Shown: positions 27,192 through 37,100 of the stretch, one piece after another
Numbering within the stretch: position 1 is the stretch's first letter
How the letters are laid out: the number at the start of each line of letters is the position of its first letter
Assembly: GCA_021776595.1 (NCBI GenBank)
Contig: JAJFFP010000012.1
Coordinates: 1-47,483 of the forward strand
DNA from: Robiginitomaculum sp.
GTDB lineage: Bacteria; Pseudomonadota; Alphaproteobacteria; Caulobacterales; Maricaulaceae
Length of the DNA stretch: 47,483 nt
Direction: 5' to 3'
Position numbers and translations under genes: made by a program
The notes under the pieces: generated by a model
Databases searched by the model: none
Seen by the model: only the letters and a program-made list of their open reading frames with translations
What the model was told of the DNA's origin: nothing

Positions 27192-29336
27192 ATGATCAAT
27201 CTTCTGCGCATAGGGTCTATATCGGTCATGCTGCTCGCCAATGCAGCCTTCGCCGAAGAGTTTGTGCCTTCTACCAAGACCATAATCGCCGCCGCCGGGC
27301 CGATCAGTGATGATCTGGAATATGCCAACTTTCGCAAAGCCATGCGTGCCGCCGATGGTGATCATTGGTCCGATATGCGCAGTTTTCGTGCCGGTGTGCA
27401 TACGCCTTCTGCACGCCACCTTCTGTTGTGGCGTATTGCCATTGAAGACAAGAACGCCAGCTTTTTTGAACTCAAAGAAGCCATTGAGACCCTCAAAAAC
27501 TGGCCGCGCCATAACCGGATGCGCATTGAAGCCGAAAAGAAAATCAGCGATTCCGGCCTTGATAATGAACACATCATCAAGTTTTTCGATCAATGGCCGC
27601 CACTTACCGGCAAAGGCAAGCTGGCCTTCGCCAAAACCCTGGATGCCGGTAATTTCGAGGACGAAACCAAAGCCCAAATTCGTTCCGCCTGGCAGCATAA
27701 CTCCCTCACCCGTGATGAAGAGCGTGAAATATTACGCCGGTTTGGTAAATACCTGACACCAGCGGATCACCAAAAACGCGCCGACACCATGATCTGGGCG
27801 CGTAATCGCGGGGCCGCTTCACGGATGCTCTCGCGCTTAAAAGGTGAAGACCGTGCCCTGGCCACGGCGCGGTATAAACTGATGCGCAGCGCTGGCGGCA
27901 TTGATGCCGCCGTGCGCCGTGTCCCCCAGGCCCGTCAACGCGATGGTGGCCTGCTTTATGAGCGGGTCAGGTGGCGACGCCGCCATGGCCTTTCTGATGA
28001 AGCCATTGAGCTGGCTATGCAATTTCCAGAAGGTTCACAAAACTCCAAGGCGGCAAAACGCATGTGGCAGGAGCGCCATTTGCTGGCCCGTCGCGCCATA
28101 AAAGATGGCAATTATAGCGCCGCCTATACGCTGGTTTCACGCCATGGTTTTAACAAAGGCGGGGAATTTGCCGATGGCGAATGGCTGTCCGGGTGGCTGG
28201 CCCTGCAAAAACTGCATGACCCTATCCTGGCACTTTCGCATTTCAAACGTCTGCAGGAAGGCGTCACCACGCCGGTATCCCTGGCCCGCGCCTATTACTG
28301 GATTGGCCGCGCACAACAAAGCCTGGGCCTTATCGAAGCCGCTCAAACGGCATGGCAAAAGGCCTCCCGTTTTGATTTTACCTATTATGGTCTGCTTGCC
28401 GCCGATAAGCTGGGCAATAAAACCCTGTTGCTTGGCCATGACCCGGTTCCCTCAGCCCAGCAAACGGAAGACTTTGAAAGTAATATGCAAATTCAGGCAC
28501 TAAACCTGATCGGGCTTTATGGAAATCGCTCCCTGTTTCGCACTTTTTCCTATCATCTTGATGATCTTTTACCCAATGCCGTGGACCATGTCATGCTGGC
28601 GGCGCTGGCCAATCAGATGGGCCAGAAACGCGCCGCCTTGCGCGCCGCCAAAGCCGCATTGTGGCGCGGTGAAGTGCTGCCAGACAGTGCCTGGCCCGTG
28701 ATCACGCTGCCAGAAAACCTTCCCGTGGATCAGGCATTTCTGCTGGCACTAATGCGACAGGAAACTGAACTGGACCCAAAAGCGGTCAGCCGGGTCGGTG
28801 CACAGGGACTTATGCAGCTTATGCCCGCCACTGCGCGTCATACAGCACGCCTTATGGGCCTGCGCTATCGCAAAAGCTGGCTCACATCTGACCCCGATTA
28901 CAATGTCCGCCTTGGCTCCAGACATATGCAGGAATTACTGAATGAATTTGATGGCTCCTACATCCTGGCCATCGTTTCCTATAATGCCGGCAAAACCCGC
29001 GCCTATCGCTGGATGCGTGAATATGGCGACCCTCGCACCCAGAGCGATCCCATAGACTGGGTGGAAACCATTCCGTTTTCCGAAACCCGAAACTATGTGC
29101 AGCGTGTGCTGGAAAATGTGCAGGTTTACCGCCACCGGCTGGCCAAAGCGCCGGTACCGGTTACCATGTGGCAAGACCTGACACGGGGCCATAAGAGCAC
29201 GATTGAGCAAAGTAAATCCAGTGATGATAAATGCGTTATTGTAACCCTTCCCGATGGCATGGGGACACGTGCATTTTGTCCCCGCCTTTCCAAGGGACAA
29301 AAAGGGATAACCAGTGCCGATCAAGGGACACTTTAG
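27192..29336 (+). CDS. slt: Soluble lytic murein transglycosylase
   Basis: Slt enzymes cleave glycan strands in the periplasm and leave 1,6-anhydro-MurNAc ends. The 714-residue protein has a signal peptide (ending about AFAEE), a long superhelical region of TPR-like helices (about 60-500), and a C-terminal goose-type lysozyme domain. The latter has catalytic Glu523 in LMRQETELDPKA and the GAQGLMQLMPATA motif, then YNVRLGSRHMQ and the SYNAGKTRAYRWM motif. The length is typical. It is divergent from dapA, so wall precursor synthesis and wall turnover face each other. A repeat-rich intergenic region follows the stop. Confidence 0.94.
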   Translation: MINLLRIGSISVMLLANAAFAEEFVPSTKTIIAAAGPISDDLEYANFRKAMRAADGDHWSDMRSFRAGVHTPSARHLLLWRIAIEDKNASFFELKEAIETLKNWPRHNRMRIEAEKKISDSGLDNEHIIKFFDQWPPLTGKGKLAFAKTLDAGNFEDETKAQIRSAWQHNSLTRDEEREILRRFGKYLTPADHQKRADTMIWARNRGAASRMLSRLKGEDRALATARYKLMRSAGGIDAAVRRVPQARQRDGGLLYERVRWRRRHGLSDEAIELAMQFPEGSQNSKAAKRMWQERHLLARRAIKDGNYSAAYTLVSRHGFNKGGEFADGEWLSGWLALQKLHDPILALSHFKRLQEGVTTPVSLARAYYWIGRAQQSLGLIEAAQTAWQKASRFDFTYYGLLAADKLGNKTLLLGHDPVPSAQQTEDFESNMQIQALNLIGLYGNRSLFRTFSYHLDDLLPNAVDHVMLAALANQMGQKRAALRAAKAALWRGEVLPDSAWPVITLPENLPVDQAFLLALMRQETELDPKAVSRVGAQGLMQLMPATARHTARLMGLRYRKSWLTSDPDYNVRLGSRHMQELLNEFDGSYILAIVSYNAGKTRAYRWMREYGDPRTQSDPIDWVETIPFSETRNYVQRVLENVQVYRHRLAKAPVPVTMWQDLTRGHKSTIEQSKSSDDKCVIVTLPDGMGTRAFCPRLSKGQKGITSADQGTL

Positions 29337-29438
29337 GGGTGTTTTGTATCAATTTAGGGGGTTTTCAGGGACAGCGTGAGGGTCATTAAGGGGTAGTGAG
29401 TGACCCTTGATGTCTATGCACGGGATAACATATTCTGC

Positions 29439-29467
29439 TGTCACCCCGGACTAAATCCGGGGTGACA
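29439..29467. repeat. REP-like palindrome
   Basis: TGTCACCCCGGA and TCCGGGGTGACA form a perfect 12-bp stem around CTAAA. Near-identical palindromes (GTCACCCCGGAC...ATCCGGGG) are scattered through intergenic regions of many Alphaproteobacteria. It could act as a bidirectional terminator or RNA stabiliser at the slt 3' end. Confidence 0.8.
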
Positions 29468-29551
29468 CGTTTGATTTAGTGCATGAGGATTACCTAAAAC
29501 TTATCCAACGGGGGCGCTGGTGGAGTATATTAGTGGCAAGTTGCCCTCCAT

Positions 29552-29640
29552 GCTTCGACAGGCTCAGCATGAGGCCGTAGTAAATAGGCTTTAACCTCAT
29601 CCAGAGGTGCCCGCCTTTTGCGGGCCTCGAAGGATGAAGC
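29552..29640. repeat. Dispersed intergenic repeat with nested hairpin
   Basis: GCTTCGACAGGCTCAGCATGAGG at 29552-29574 resembles a well-known repeat found between genes in many proteobacterial genomes. It is followed 20 bases on by a second palindromic unit (29595-29639) with outer arms CCTCATCC/GGATGAAG and a perfect inner stem GCCCGC/GCGGGC around CTTTT. Together they look like a two-unit mobile repeat of the REP/MITE kind. No terminal duplication is evident. Confidence 0.6.
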
Positions 29641-29680
29641 AGCAAGTAGAAAAAAGCAAAAATCAGAGTCCCGACCGCCG

Positions 29681-31426
29681 TTAACGCAAGCGCTCCAAAG
29701 CGCCGCCTTTCAATGCCGTCACCATGGCACGGTAACCGGCTTCAACGGCAACGTCATAGGCTTTCCAGTCACGTAATTCCACTTCGGCAATATCAGGAAG
29801 CACCAGCACATCGACCTCTTCACGCGAATTATCATTAGCGCGCCGGGTAATGGTGCCGGAGCGCATCAACAGGCTGGCAATTGGCGGGGCTTCTTGCAGG
29901 CCGTGGCGCAAGACCCAGCCAAAGAAGCCCGGCGGATTAATGAAGTCGTCTACATTCAGGCCTTTTTGACGCGCCACATCCACGCCGACGATCAGGCCCC
30001 GGTGCATATGCGACATCACATCCACCGGAAAATTATTGACCACGGCACCGTCCACATGAACGTCACCATTCATCACTTTGGGTGGCAAAATTCCCGGCAG
30101 CGCAATCGAGGCACGCAGGGCATCACGCAACAGGCCTTCCCGGTGCACACTGGCACAACCATTGGCCAGATTACTGGACACACAAAAATACGGAATGGAC
30201 AGATTTTCAATCTGCAAATCGCCGAAAAATTGTTTCAAACGTTGATTAACCTTGCGCCCCTTGGTCAGCGCCACCACCGGCAGGGTATAGTCATTCAACG
30301 GGTTGGAACGCACAAAGGCCTGGCAGATGTTTTTTTCCATCAGATCATCATCCCAGCCCAGCGCCAGACCGGCAGCAATAATCGCGCCCATAGAGGTGCC
30401 ACCGGTAAAATCAATGGGAACACCTGCCTCGTTCAAAGCCCGAATGGCCCCGATATGCGCATAGGAACGCGCGCCACCGCCAGACAAGACCAGCCCGATC
30501 GAGCGCCCGGCCGCCGTGCGGGCCATGCGGGCAATATCGGCCTTTGAGCCTTGATGCCAGTGAAAAACCCGTTCAGCATTGGCCGCCCGTTTCCAGTCAC
30601 AGCCATCCGAAACCACGCGCTCACCCTGATTGTGCAATAACAATACATCCACCAGACGAAACATGCGTGCGGGCGAGCGGTCCGGCGGCAATAGCGGCTC
30701 TGAGGGCCGCGCATCAGCGCGTCCCAATATCCACAACCGGTCTGCCTGTCGCAGGCAAAGGCGAAACCAATGGGTATCGGCAACCGGCGCATGTAGCAGG
30801 ACCACATCATGCGTTTGTTCAAGATGGTCAAACCACTCGCTGGCGCTATCTTCGGCTTCCGGCCCGACAATGACTGAACTGTGCCCCAGCTTGCCAAGCG
30901 CATCGGCCAGCTGCTCGGCAATATGCACGGCGCTGATGGTCGGCGAGGTGGCCAGCAGGGCGAAAACCTTTGGTTCGCCACCACTACGTGCTTCTCTGGC
31001 GCTGGTGCGCATACGCGTAACCATCATCTGCGCCAGTGCCCGCATCAACGTGGGATAGCGTTTGATCAGTTTTTCAAAAGCAGGCCGGGGGAGTTGCACC
31101 AGTTCACAATCGCGCATGGCAAATACCGCCGCCGTATGTGGTGCGCCACTTAAAAACGCCATTTCACCTACGGGTTCCCCGGCGCGAATATGGCCAACAA
31201 AGTCAAGTGCCCCGTCCTCGTCTGTGGTGAATACCCCCAATACGCCGGAGCGTAAAAAATAAATACTGTCAGCATTGTCCCCCGGCCCAAAGAGCGCCCT
31301 ACCCCCTGGTAATGAAAACCATTCCACCTGTCTGGCGGCCGCTTTTAGCGCGCCCTTGGGCGCATCGGCCAATATAGAAATACCGGCAAGGTCATCTGCA
31401 TTAAGTAATTGGACCGCATCGGCCAT
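29681..31426 (-). CDS. Patatin-like phospholipase with cyclic-nucleotide-binding domain
   Basis: The protein is predicted to hydrolyse acyl esters of phospholipids under control of a nucleotide-binding domain, as in the eukaryotic neuropathy target esterase family. Domains in order: a CAP_ED/cNMP-binding barrel at about 15-130 (HIRAGEPVGEMAFLSGAPHTAAVFA), a middle region (about 150-290) related to the RssA/NTE connection, and a patatin domain. The latter has the oxyanion GGGARS, the nucleophile in GGTSMG (about 344) and the catalytic Asp in VHVDGAVVNNFP (about 460). The PBC motif resembles the consensus only partly, so cNMP binding needs testing. No membrane anchor is evident. The 581-residue length suits this class. 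Confidence 0.88.
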   Translation of the reverse strand: MADAVQLLNADDLAGISILADAPKGALKAAARQVEWFSLPGGRALFGPGDNADSIYFLRSGVLGVFTTDEDGALDFVGHIRAGEPVGEMAFLSGAPHTAAVFAMRDCELVQLPRPAFEKLIKRYPTLMRALAQMMVTRMRTSAREARSGGEPKVFALLATSPTISAVHIAEQLADALGKLGHSSVIVGPEAEDSASEWFDHLEQTHDVVLLHAPVADTHWFRLCLRQADRLWILGRADARPSEPLLPPDRSPARMFRLVDVLLLHNQGERVVSDGCDWKRAANAERVFHWHQGSKADIARMARTAAGRSIGLVLSGGGARSYAHIGAIRALNEAGVPIDFTGGTSMGAIIAAGLALGWDDDLMEKNICQAFVRSNPLNDYTLPVVALTKGRKVNQRLKQFFGDLQIENLSIPYFCVSSNLANGCASVHREGLLRDALRASIALPGILPPKVMNGDVHVDGAVVNNFPVDVMSHMHRGLIVGVDVARQKGLNVDDFINPPGFFGWVLRHGLQEAPPIASLLMRSGTITRRANDNSREEVDVLVLPDIAEVELRDWKAYDVAVEAGYRAMVTALKGGALERLR

Positions 31427-31525
31427 GGTTTATTCCTTCTTGGTGAAGGTATGGGACCATCATCAATAAAATAAATATAGTGCCGTTGCAGCTTAAAGAG
31501 AAGGATCAAAGCCTCTCACATGTCA

Positions 31526-32353
31526 TCAATTTTCCTTGTTGATTGCCAACAAATCGGGGAAATCTGCTTTTTTGCCTTCTGCACGGGCCGAAACCGCATT
31601 GATAATATCGCCCGGATTAAAAACGCCAGCCTGCACAGCGCGCATATAACGCATGCTTTCGGCCACGCCGTGATCGCGGGCATGGTTAAGGCAATCCTTG
31701 GATGCGGCAATGGCGATGGGCGGTTTTTGTGCAATCTGCCCGGCCATAATGATGGCCTGTGCGCTCAGGTCTGCTTCGTCCTCTGCCAAGGCATTGACCA
31801 GTCCCAAATCATAGGCACGCTCTGCCCCCAAGGTGGCCCCGGTATAGGCCAGTTCGCGCACCAGGCCCAAGGGCAATAACTTTGGCAGACGTTGCAGGGT
31901 GCCCACATCGGCCATCATGCCTACATTAATCTCTTCAATACGAAAATAGGCATCCCGGGTTGCCAGCCGAATATCACAGGCACTGATCAAATCCACCCCG
32001 GCCCCGATACAGCACCCGGAAATCGCCGCAATTACGGGAAACCGGGCCGCCTCCAGTGCATCAAAGCCGGCCTGCATGCTTTGCAGTTTATGGGTGAATG
32101 CCTCACGAGCGATCGCATCATTGGTGGAATTACCCATGTCCGCAAACATGGCCAGATCAATGCCGGCACAAAAATGCGGCCCTTGGGCATCTATAACCAG
32201 CACACGGGTCTGCCCCGCTTCAGATAACTTGGCAATGGCGTTGGGCAGAGTTTCCCAGAAGGCTGCGCTCAAGGCATTACGCTTGCTTGGCCGTGTGAGG
32301 GTCAGGCGGGCAATCGGTCCTTCCTGGGTCAGGGTATACGGCATATCGCTCAT
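31526..32353 (-). CDS. Enoyl-CoA hydratase/isomerase family protein (crotonase)
   Basis: Crotonase-fold enzymes act on acyl-CoA thioesters; this one probably hydrates or isomerises an enoyl-CoA. The oxyanion-hole segments are in HFCAGIDLAMFADMG and AISGCCIGAGVDLISACDIRLA. The acidic region MADVGTLQRLP keeps one Asp, which fits delta(3,5)-delta(2,4)-dienoyl-CoA isomerase-like members (D-x-G-x-L-x-R-L-P) at least as well as hydratases. I chose the ATG at 32353 with GAGGAG six to ten bases upstream, giving 275 residues; the frame extends to 32521 with unrelated sequence. It is divergent from mccB, and a shared role in branched-chain or fatty-acid breakdown is plausible. Confidence 0.88.
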   Translation of the reverse strand: MSDMPYTLTQEGPIARLTLTRPSKRNALSAAFWETLPNAIAKLSEAGQTRVLVIDAQGPHFCAGIDLAMFADMGNSTNDAIAREAFTHKLQSMQAGFDALEAARFPVIAAISGCCIGAGVDLISACDIRLATRDAYFRIEEINVGMMADVGTLQRLPKLLPLGLVRELAYTGATLGAERAYDLGLVNALAEDEADLSAQAIIMAGQIAQKPPIAIAASKDCLNHARDHGVAESMRYMRAVQAGVFNPGDIINAVSARAEGKKADFPDLLAINKEN

Positions 32354-32480
32354 CGTGCTCTCCTCAAATTTAATGTAAGGCGTGTATCTGGTTATTCTAA
32401 AGCACAGGATGGAGATTGAGCAAAGGCGCTGCACCTGCTTTAAGGGTATGGCCCATGAGTCTTGCCCGCAAGGAAAGCCG

Positions 32481-34088
32481 ATGACCATCCTGAAATCCAG
32501 TATTGATCCCAAGAGCACCACCTTTCAGACCAACACGGCAGCCATGGATGCCTTGCTGGAAGCGTTGCAGGGTAAAACCGCAGAGGCCGGGCTTGGCGGA
32601 CCAGCGCGCTCCAGAGACAAACATGTGGCGCGCGGTAAATTGCTGCCACGGCAACGGGTCGAGCATTTGCTGGACCCCGGCACGCCGTTTCTTGAACTTT
32701 CCGCCCTGGCGGCTGGTGATATGTATGGCGGCGGCATTGCCGGGGCCGGGCTGATTACCGGAATTGGCCGCGTTGAAGGCCGCGAAGTGATGATTGTCGC
32801 CAATGATGCCACGGTAAAGGGTGGCACCTATTATCCGATGACCGTGAAAAAGCATTTACGGGCGCAGGAGATTGCCCTGCAAAACCACTTGCCGTGCATT
32901 TATCTGGTGGATTCAGGCGGGGCTAATTTGCCTCATCAGGCCGAGGTTTTTCCCGATCGCGATCATTTTGGCCGTATTTTTTATAATCAGGCGATCATGT
33001 CCTCCAAAGGCATAGCCCAGATTGCCCTGGTTATGGGTTCCTGCACGGCGGGCGGGGCCTATGTGCCGGCCATGTCAGATGAAACCATTATTGTGCGCAA
33101 TCAGGGCACGATATTTCTCGCCGGACCACCTTTGGTCAAAGCGGCCACCGGAGAAGTCATTTCGGCGGAAGATTTGGGCGGCGCCGATGTTCATGCGCGT
33201 AAATCCGGCGTTGTGGACCATTATGCCAATGATGATGAACACGCCTTGTTTCTGGCCCGGCGGATCGTCAGAAACCTGGCCCCCGCCCCACAAAGCCAGA
33301 ACGCATTACCCGCCGCCGACGGGCCGCTTTATGACCCAAGAGAGCTAAATGGCGTTGTGCCGGACGATGCGCGCGCGCCCTATGATGTGCGTGAGGTGAT
33401 TGCCCGCCTGGTCGATGGCAGCGAATTTGATGAGTTCAAAAAACTCTATGGCGAAACGCTGGTCACCGGCTTTGCGCGCATGTATGGCAACCGTGTCGGC
33501 ATTATTGCCAATAACGGGATTTTGTTTTCAGAATCGGCGCAAAAGGCGGCGCACTTTATCGAGCTGTGTTGCACCCGAAATATCCCGCTGGTGTTTTTGC
33601 AAAACATTTCCGGCTTTATGGTTGGCGGCAAATATGAAGCCGGCGGCATTGCCAAGGACGGAGCCAAAATGGTGATGGCCGTAGCCTGTGCAAAAGTGCC
33701 AAAGTTCACCGTGGTCATTGGCGGCTCCTATGGGGCGGGTAATTATGGCATGTGCGGGCGGGCGTATTCGCCGCGCTTTCTCTTTATGTGGCCCAATGCG
33801 CGCATCTCGGTCATGGGTGGTGAACAGGCCGCCAGTGTGCTGAGCACAATAAAACGCGATGCCATGGAAGCGCGCGGTGAAAGCTGGAGCCAGAAGGATG
33901 AGGCCGCTTTTGCCTCCCCCATTCGTGAGAAATACGAAGAAGAAGGCTCACCTTATTACTCTACCGCGCGGCTCTGGGATGATGGCATAATCGCGCCTGC
34001 CGACACCCGCCGGGTATTGGGACTGGCCATAACGGCCAGCCAGAATGCACCGTCCCAAGAGACCAAATTCGGCGTGTTTCGAATGTAG
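32481..34088 (+). CDS. mccB: Acyl-CoA carboxylase carboxyltransferase subunit, methylcrotonoyl-CoA type
   Basis: MccB transfers the carboxyl group from carboxybiotin to 3-methylcrotonyl-CoA in leucine catabolism. The 535-residue length is exactly that of the MCC beta subunit. Two carboxyltransferase domains are evident. The segments [42 protein letters not shown] and [19 protein letters not shown] are characteristic of MCC, and [35 protein letters not shown] and MGGEQAA form the acyl-CoA and biotin pockets. The ATG at 32481 has AAGGAAAG upstream; the frame opens earlier at 32382 without support. The biotin-carrying alpha subunit is not in the window. Confidence 0.93.
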   Translation: MTILKSSIDPKSTTFQTNTAAMDALLEALQGKTAEAGLGGPARSRDKHVARGKLLPRQRVEHLLDPGTPFLELSALAAGDMYGGGIAGAGLITGIGRVEGREVMIVANDATVKGGTYYPMTVKKHLRAQEIALQNHLPCIYLVDSGGANLPHQAEVFPDRDHFGRIFYNQAIMSSKGIAQIALVMGSCTAGGAYVPAMSDETIIVRNQGTIFLAGPPLVKAATGEVISAEDLGGADVHARKSGVVDHYANDDEHALFLARRIVRNLAPAPQSQNALPAADGPLYDPRELNGVVPDDARAPYDVREVIARLVDGSEFDEFKKLYGETLVTGFARMYGNRVGIIANNGILFSESAQKAAHFIELCCTRNIPLVFLQNISGFMVGGKYEAGGIAKDGAKMVMAVACAKVPKFTVVIGGSYGAGNYGMCGRAYSPRFLFMWPNARISVMGGEQAASVLSTIKRDAMEARGESWSQKDEAAFASPIREKYEEEGSPYYSTARLWDDGIIAPADTRRVLGLAITASQNAPSQETKFGVFRM

Positions 34089-34172
34089 GTAATACCCCCT
34101 TTTATTCCAGGGCAGATCAGATCATTAAATCCAGTTAAGTTGACACGTCCCCATTGGCAAACGACAAATGCA

Positions 34173-34193
34173 CCCAGGCAATCCTGGGGAGGG
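34173..34193 (+). promoter_or_regulatory. Hairpin overlapping the ribosome-binding site of the amidohydrolase gene
   Basis: CCCAGG and CCTGGG form a six-base-pair stem around CAAT at 34173-34188. The Shine-Dalgarno run GGGGAGGG (34186-34193) begins inside the 3' arm and ends four bases before the ATG at 34198. Folding would partly hide the ribosome-binding site. Function is inference. Confidence 0.4.
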
Positions 34194-34197
34194 TAGA

Positions 34198-37100
34198 ATG
34201 CTATCACGCACGTCATCAAAAATTTTCATTGCCACTTTGTTTTCCAGCACCTTGTTCATGGCCCCGGCGCTGGCCGCGCCATCCAGTGCGCCGCAGACCC
34301 TGGCACCAAAGGCAAGCAATCTGGCCGAAAAATGGGTGGAGCCCCCGCTTTCGGCACAGGACGGCGATGAAAAAAGCGAAGCCAAGGATAAAAAGAAAGA
34401 CAAGAAGAAAGGCCTGGCGCTAAAACCTGCCCGTGTGGTGGAATTTGAAACCAATGAAGGCACCTGGATGTCTTTGGATATTTCGCCCGATGGTGGCACT
34501 ATTATTTTTGAACTGCTGGGCGATCTTTATACCCTGCCCACCACTGGCGGTGAGGCCAAAGCAATTGTTACCGGCATGGGCTTTCAAAGCCAGCCCGCCT
34601 TTTCACCTGATGGCAAACAGATTGCCTTTATCTCTGATCAGGATGGTTCGGAAAACCTCTACATTGCCAATGCTGATGGCACCAAGCCGAAAAAACTCTC
34701 CTCCATGACCAAGGGACAAGGCATGAGCCCAACATGGTCCGCTGATGGGGATTATCTGTTTGTCTCTGCTGTGCCCAAAGGCATCGGTGCCAATGAAATC
34801 TGGATGTATCACAAAAATGGCGGCAAAGGCGTTCAGGTCACCAAAGCGCGCCCCAAGGGGGACAAGACGCGCCGTAATGAGCAACCCAATGCCCAGGGGG
34901 TCTCCGCCTCCACCGATGGGCACTATCTTTATTATGCCACCCGTATGGGCGGCTTTCAGTATAATATGACCAATTTTCCCTGGCGTATTGTGCGCCGGGA
35001 CATGCGCGAGGGCACGACTGACACCATCGTTACCGCCTATGGCGGGGCGGTGCGCCCGCAAATCTCTCCCGATGGTAACTTTCTGGTCTATGGCACCCGT
35101 CATGAGACCGACACCGGTTTTCGTGTGCGCGATCTGCAAACCGGCGAGGACCGCTGGCTGGCTTATCCTGTTACCCGTGATGATCAGGAAAGCCGCGCCA
35201 CCCGCGATTTACTGCCCGGCTATAGCTTTACCCCTGATGGCAGTGCGATCATCACCACCAGTGGTGGCAAGCTGGAGCGCATAGCCTTGGCGGATGGCAC
35301 CCGCACCAACATACCCTTTACTGCCAAAGTAAAAATGGATGTCGGCCCCAACCTTGTGCAGCAGATCAAAGACCCAACCGGCCCGGTGATTGCCCGCATG
35401 GTGCAAAAGCCGGTATTGTCGCCAGACGGAAAGTCTGTGGTGTTCTCGGCGCTTGGCGAGCTCTATTCCATGGCACTGGAAGAAGGCGCCAAACCCACTA
35501 AAATCAAACGTGCCGGCACCCAGGTATTTCAGCCTAACTGGTCAAATGACGGGCGCTATCTGACCTATATAAGCTGGTCTCCAGAGGGCGGCCATGTCTG
35601 GCGCTTGCGTGCCAATGGCCGCTCCAAACCGGAGAAGGTCAGCACACTACCCGGCTATTATACCGAACCGGCATTCACACCCGATGGCACAGAGATTGTC
35701 GCTATTCGTGCTTCCAATGATCAATTCAATGAAGGTAATGCCGATGCCCAGCGCGATTTGATCGCCATCAATCTTAATACCGGTGCCACGCGGGTTATAC
35801 TGCCTGGCAGCAATTTTGGTTCTGTGCATTTTGGTAATGCTAAGGACCGGGTTTATCTTTATGGCGGCAATGGCGGCCTGTTTTCGGTTCGTCTGGATGG
35901 CACAGACCGGCGGGATCATTTGAAAGTCACCGGTGCCGGGTTCTATTCAGCCACCAAGCCGGTGCCGGCGCGCGATATTCGCCTTAGCCCGGATGGTCAT
36001 TTTGCCCTGGCCCGCTCGCAAGAGCAATTGCGCCTGATCACCGTGCCCACCATTAACCGCAAAGCCATTACCGTAAATATGGACGGGCCCGCCGTGCCAC
36101 TCAATACGCTTTCTGATTATGGCGTGGATTATTTTGACTGGTCCAAAGACGGCAAAAGCATGATCTGGTCCGTGGGAAGCACGATTTATACACAGGATCT
36201 GGCCGATGTGGTCTGGGTGAAGCCTGAAAAAGAAGACAAGGATGAGGATGAAGCCACAGACGAAGCCGATTCTGATGCTGATGCAGACACTGCCAGTGCG
36301 GCCTCAGATGACGATGATGAGGCAGATGAAAAAGACGAGCCAAAGCCCTATAGCAGCTATAAAGTAGATGTGCAGGTGCCACGGGATAATCCGGAAGGTA
36401 GTATTTTACTGCGCGGTGCCACAGTCATCACCATGGGCAATCAGGGCACTATTGAAAACGCTGATCTGTTAGTTGAAAATGGCAAATTTGTTGCTGTTGG
36501 CCAAAAGGATAGCCTGGAGGTGCCCCAAGGCGCAGAAGTGCGCGATATGTCTGGTAAATTCATAACACCGGGCTTTGTTGATAGCCATGCCCATTGGCGG
36601 CCCTGGAGTCGTAATGAGGTTTCTGAAGAGCACTTCTGGCCATTTCTGGCCAACGTGGCCTTTGGCGTAACCTCTGGCCTGGATGTGCAAACCGGCACCA
36701 CCGATATTTTTGTGCTCCAGGACATGGTCGAAGCCGGTCAGATGATCGGTTTGCGGGCCTGGTCTACCGGGCCGGGCGTGTTTTCCGATACCGCCATCAA
36801 GTCCAAAAAGGATGCGCTAAAAGTGCTCACACGTTATAAGGAGCATTACCGCACCAAAAATATCAAGGCCTATATAACCGGCAATCGCAAACAGCGCCAA
36901 TATGTTATTCAGGCGGCCAAAGAGGTGGGTATTATGCCCACCACCGAGGGTGGACTGGATGCCAAAATGGACCTGACCCACATGATTGATGGCTTTGCCG
37001 GCAATGAGCACAATCTGCCAATTATTCCACTATATAACGATGTGGTGCAACTGGCCGCACAAACCGGTATTGGCTATACCCCTACCCTGCTTGTTACCTA

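Larger units (their letters stand above)
29337..29680. other. Gene-free, repeat-bearing intergenic region
   Basis: About 344 bases separate two convergent genes (slt and the patatin gene) and contain no credible ORF. They hold three distinct inverted-repeat structures: AGGGTCA/TGACCCT arms at 29379-29407, a perfect REP-like palindrome at 29439-29467, and a larger two-part repeat at 29552-29640. This is the only convergent junction in the window with more than 100 bases between stops, and it appears to serve as the terminator region and a landing site for dispersed repeats. Confidence 0.75.
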
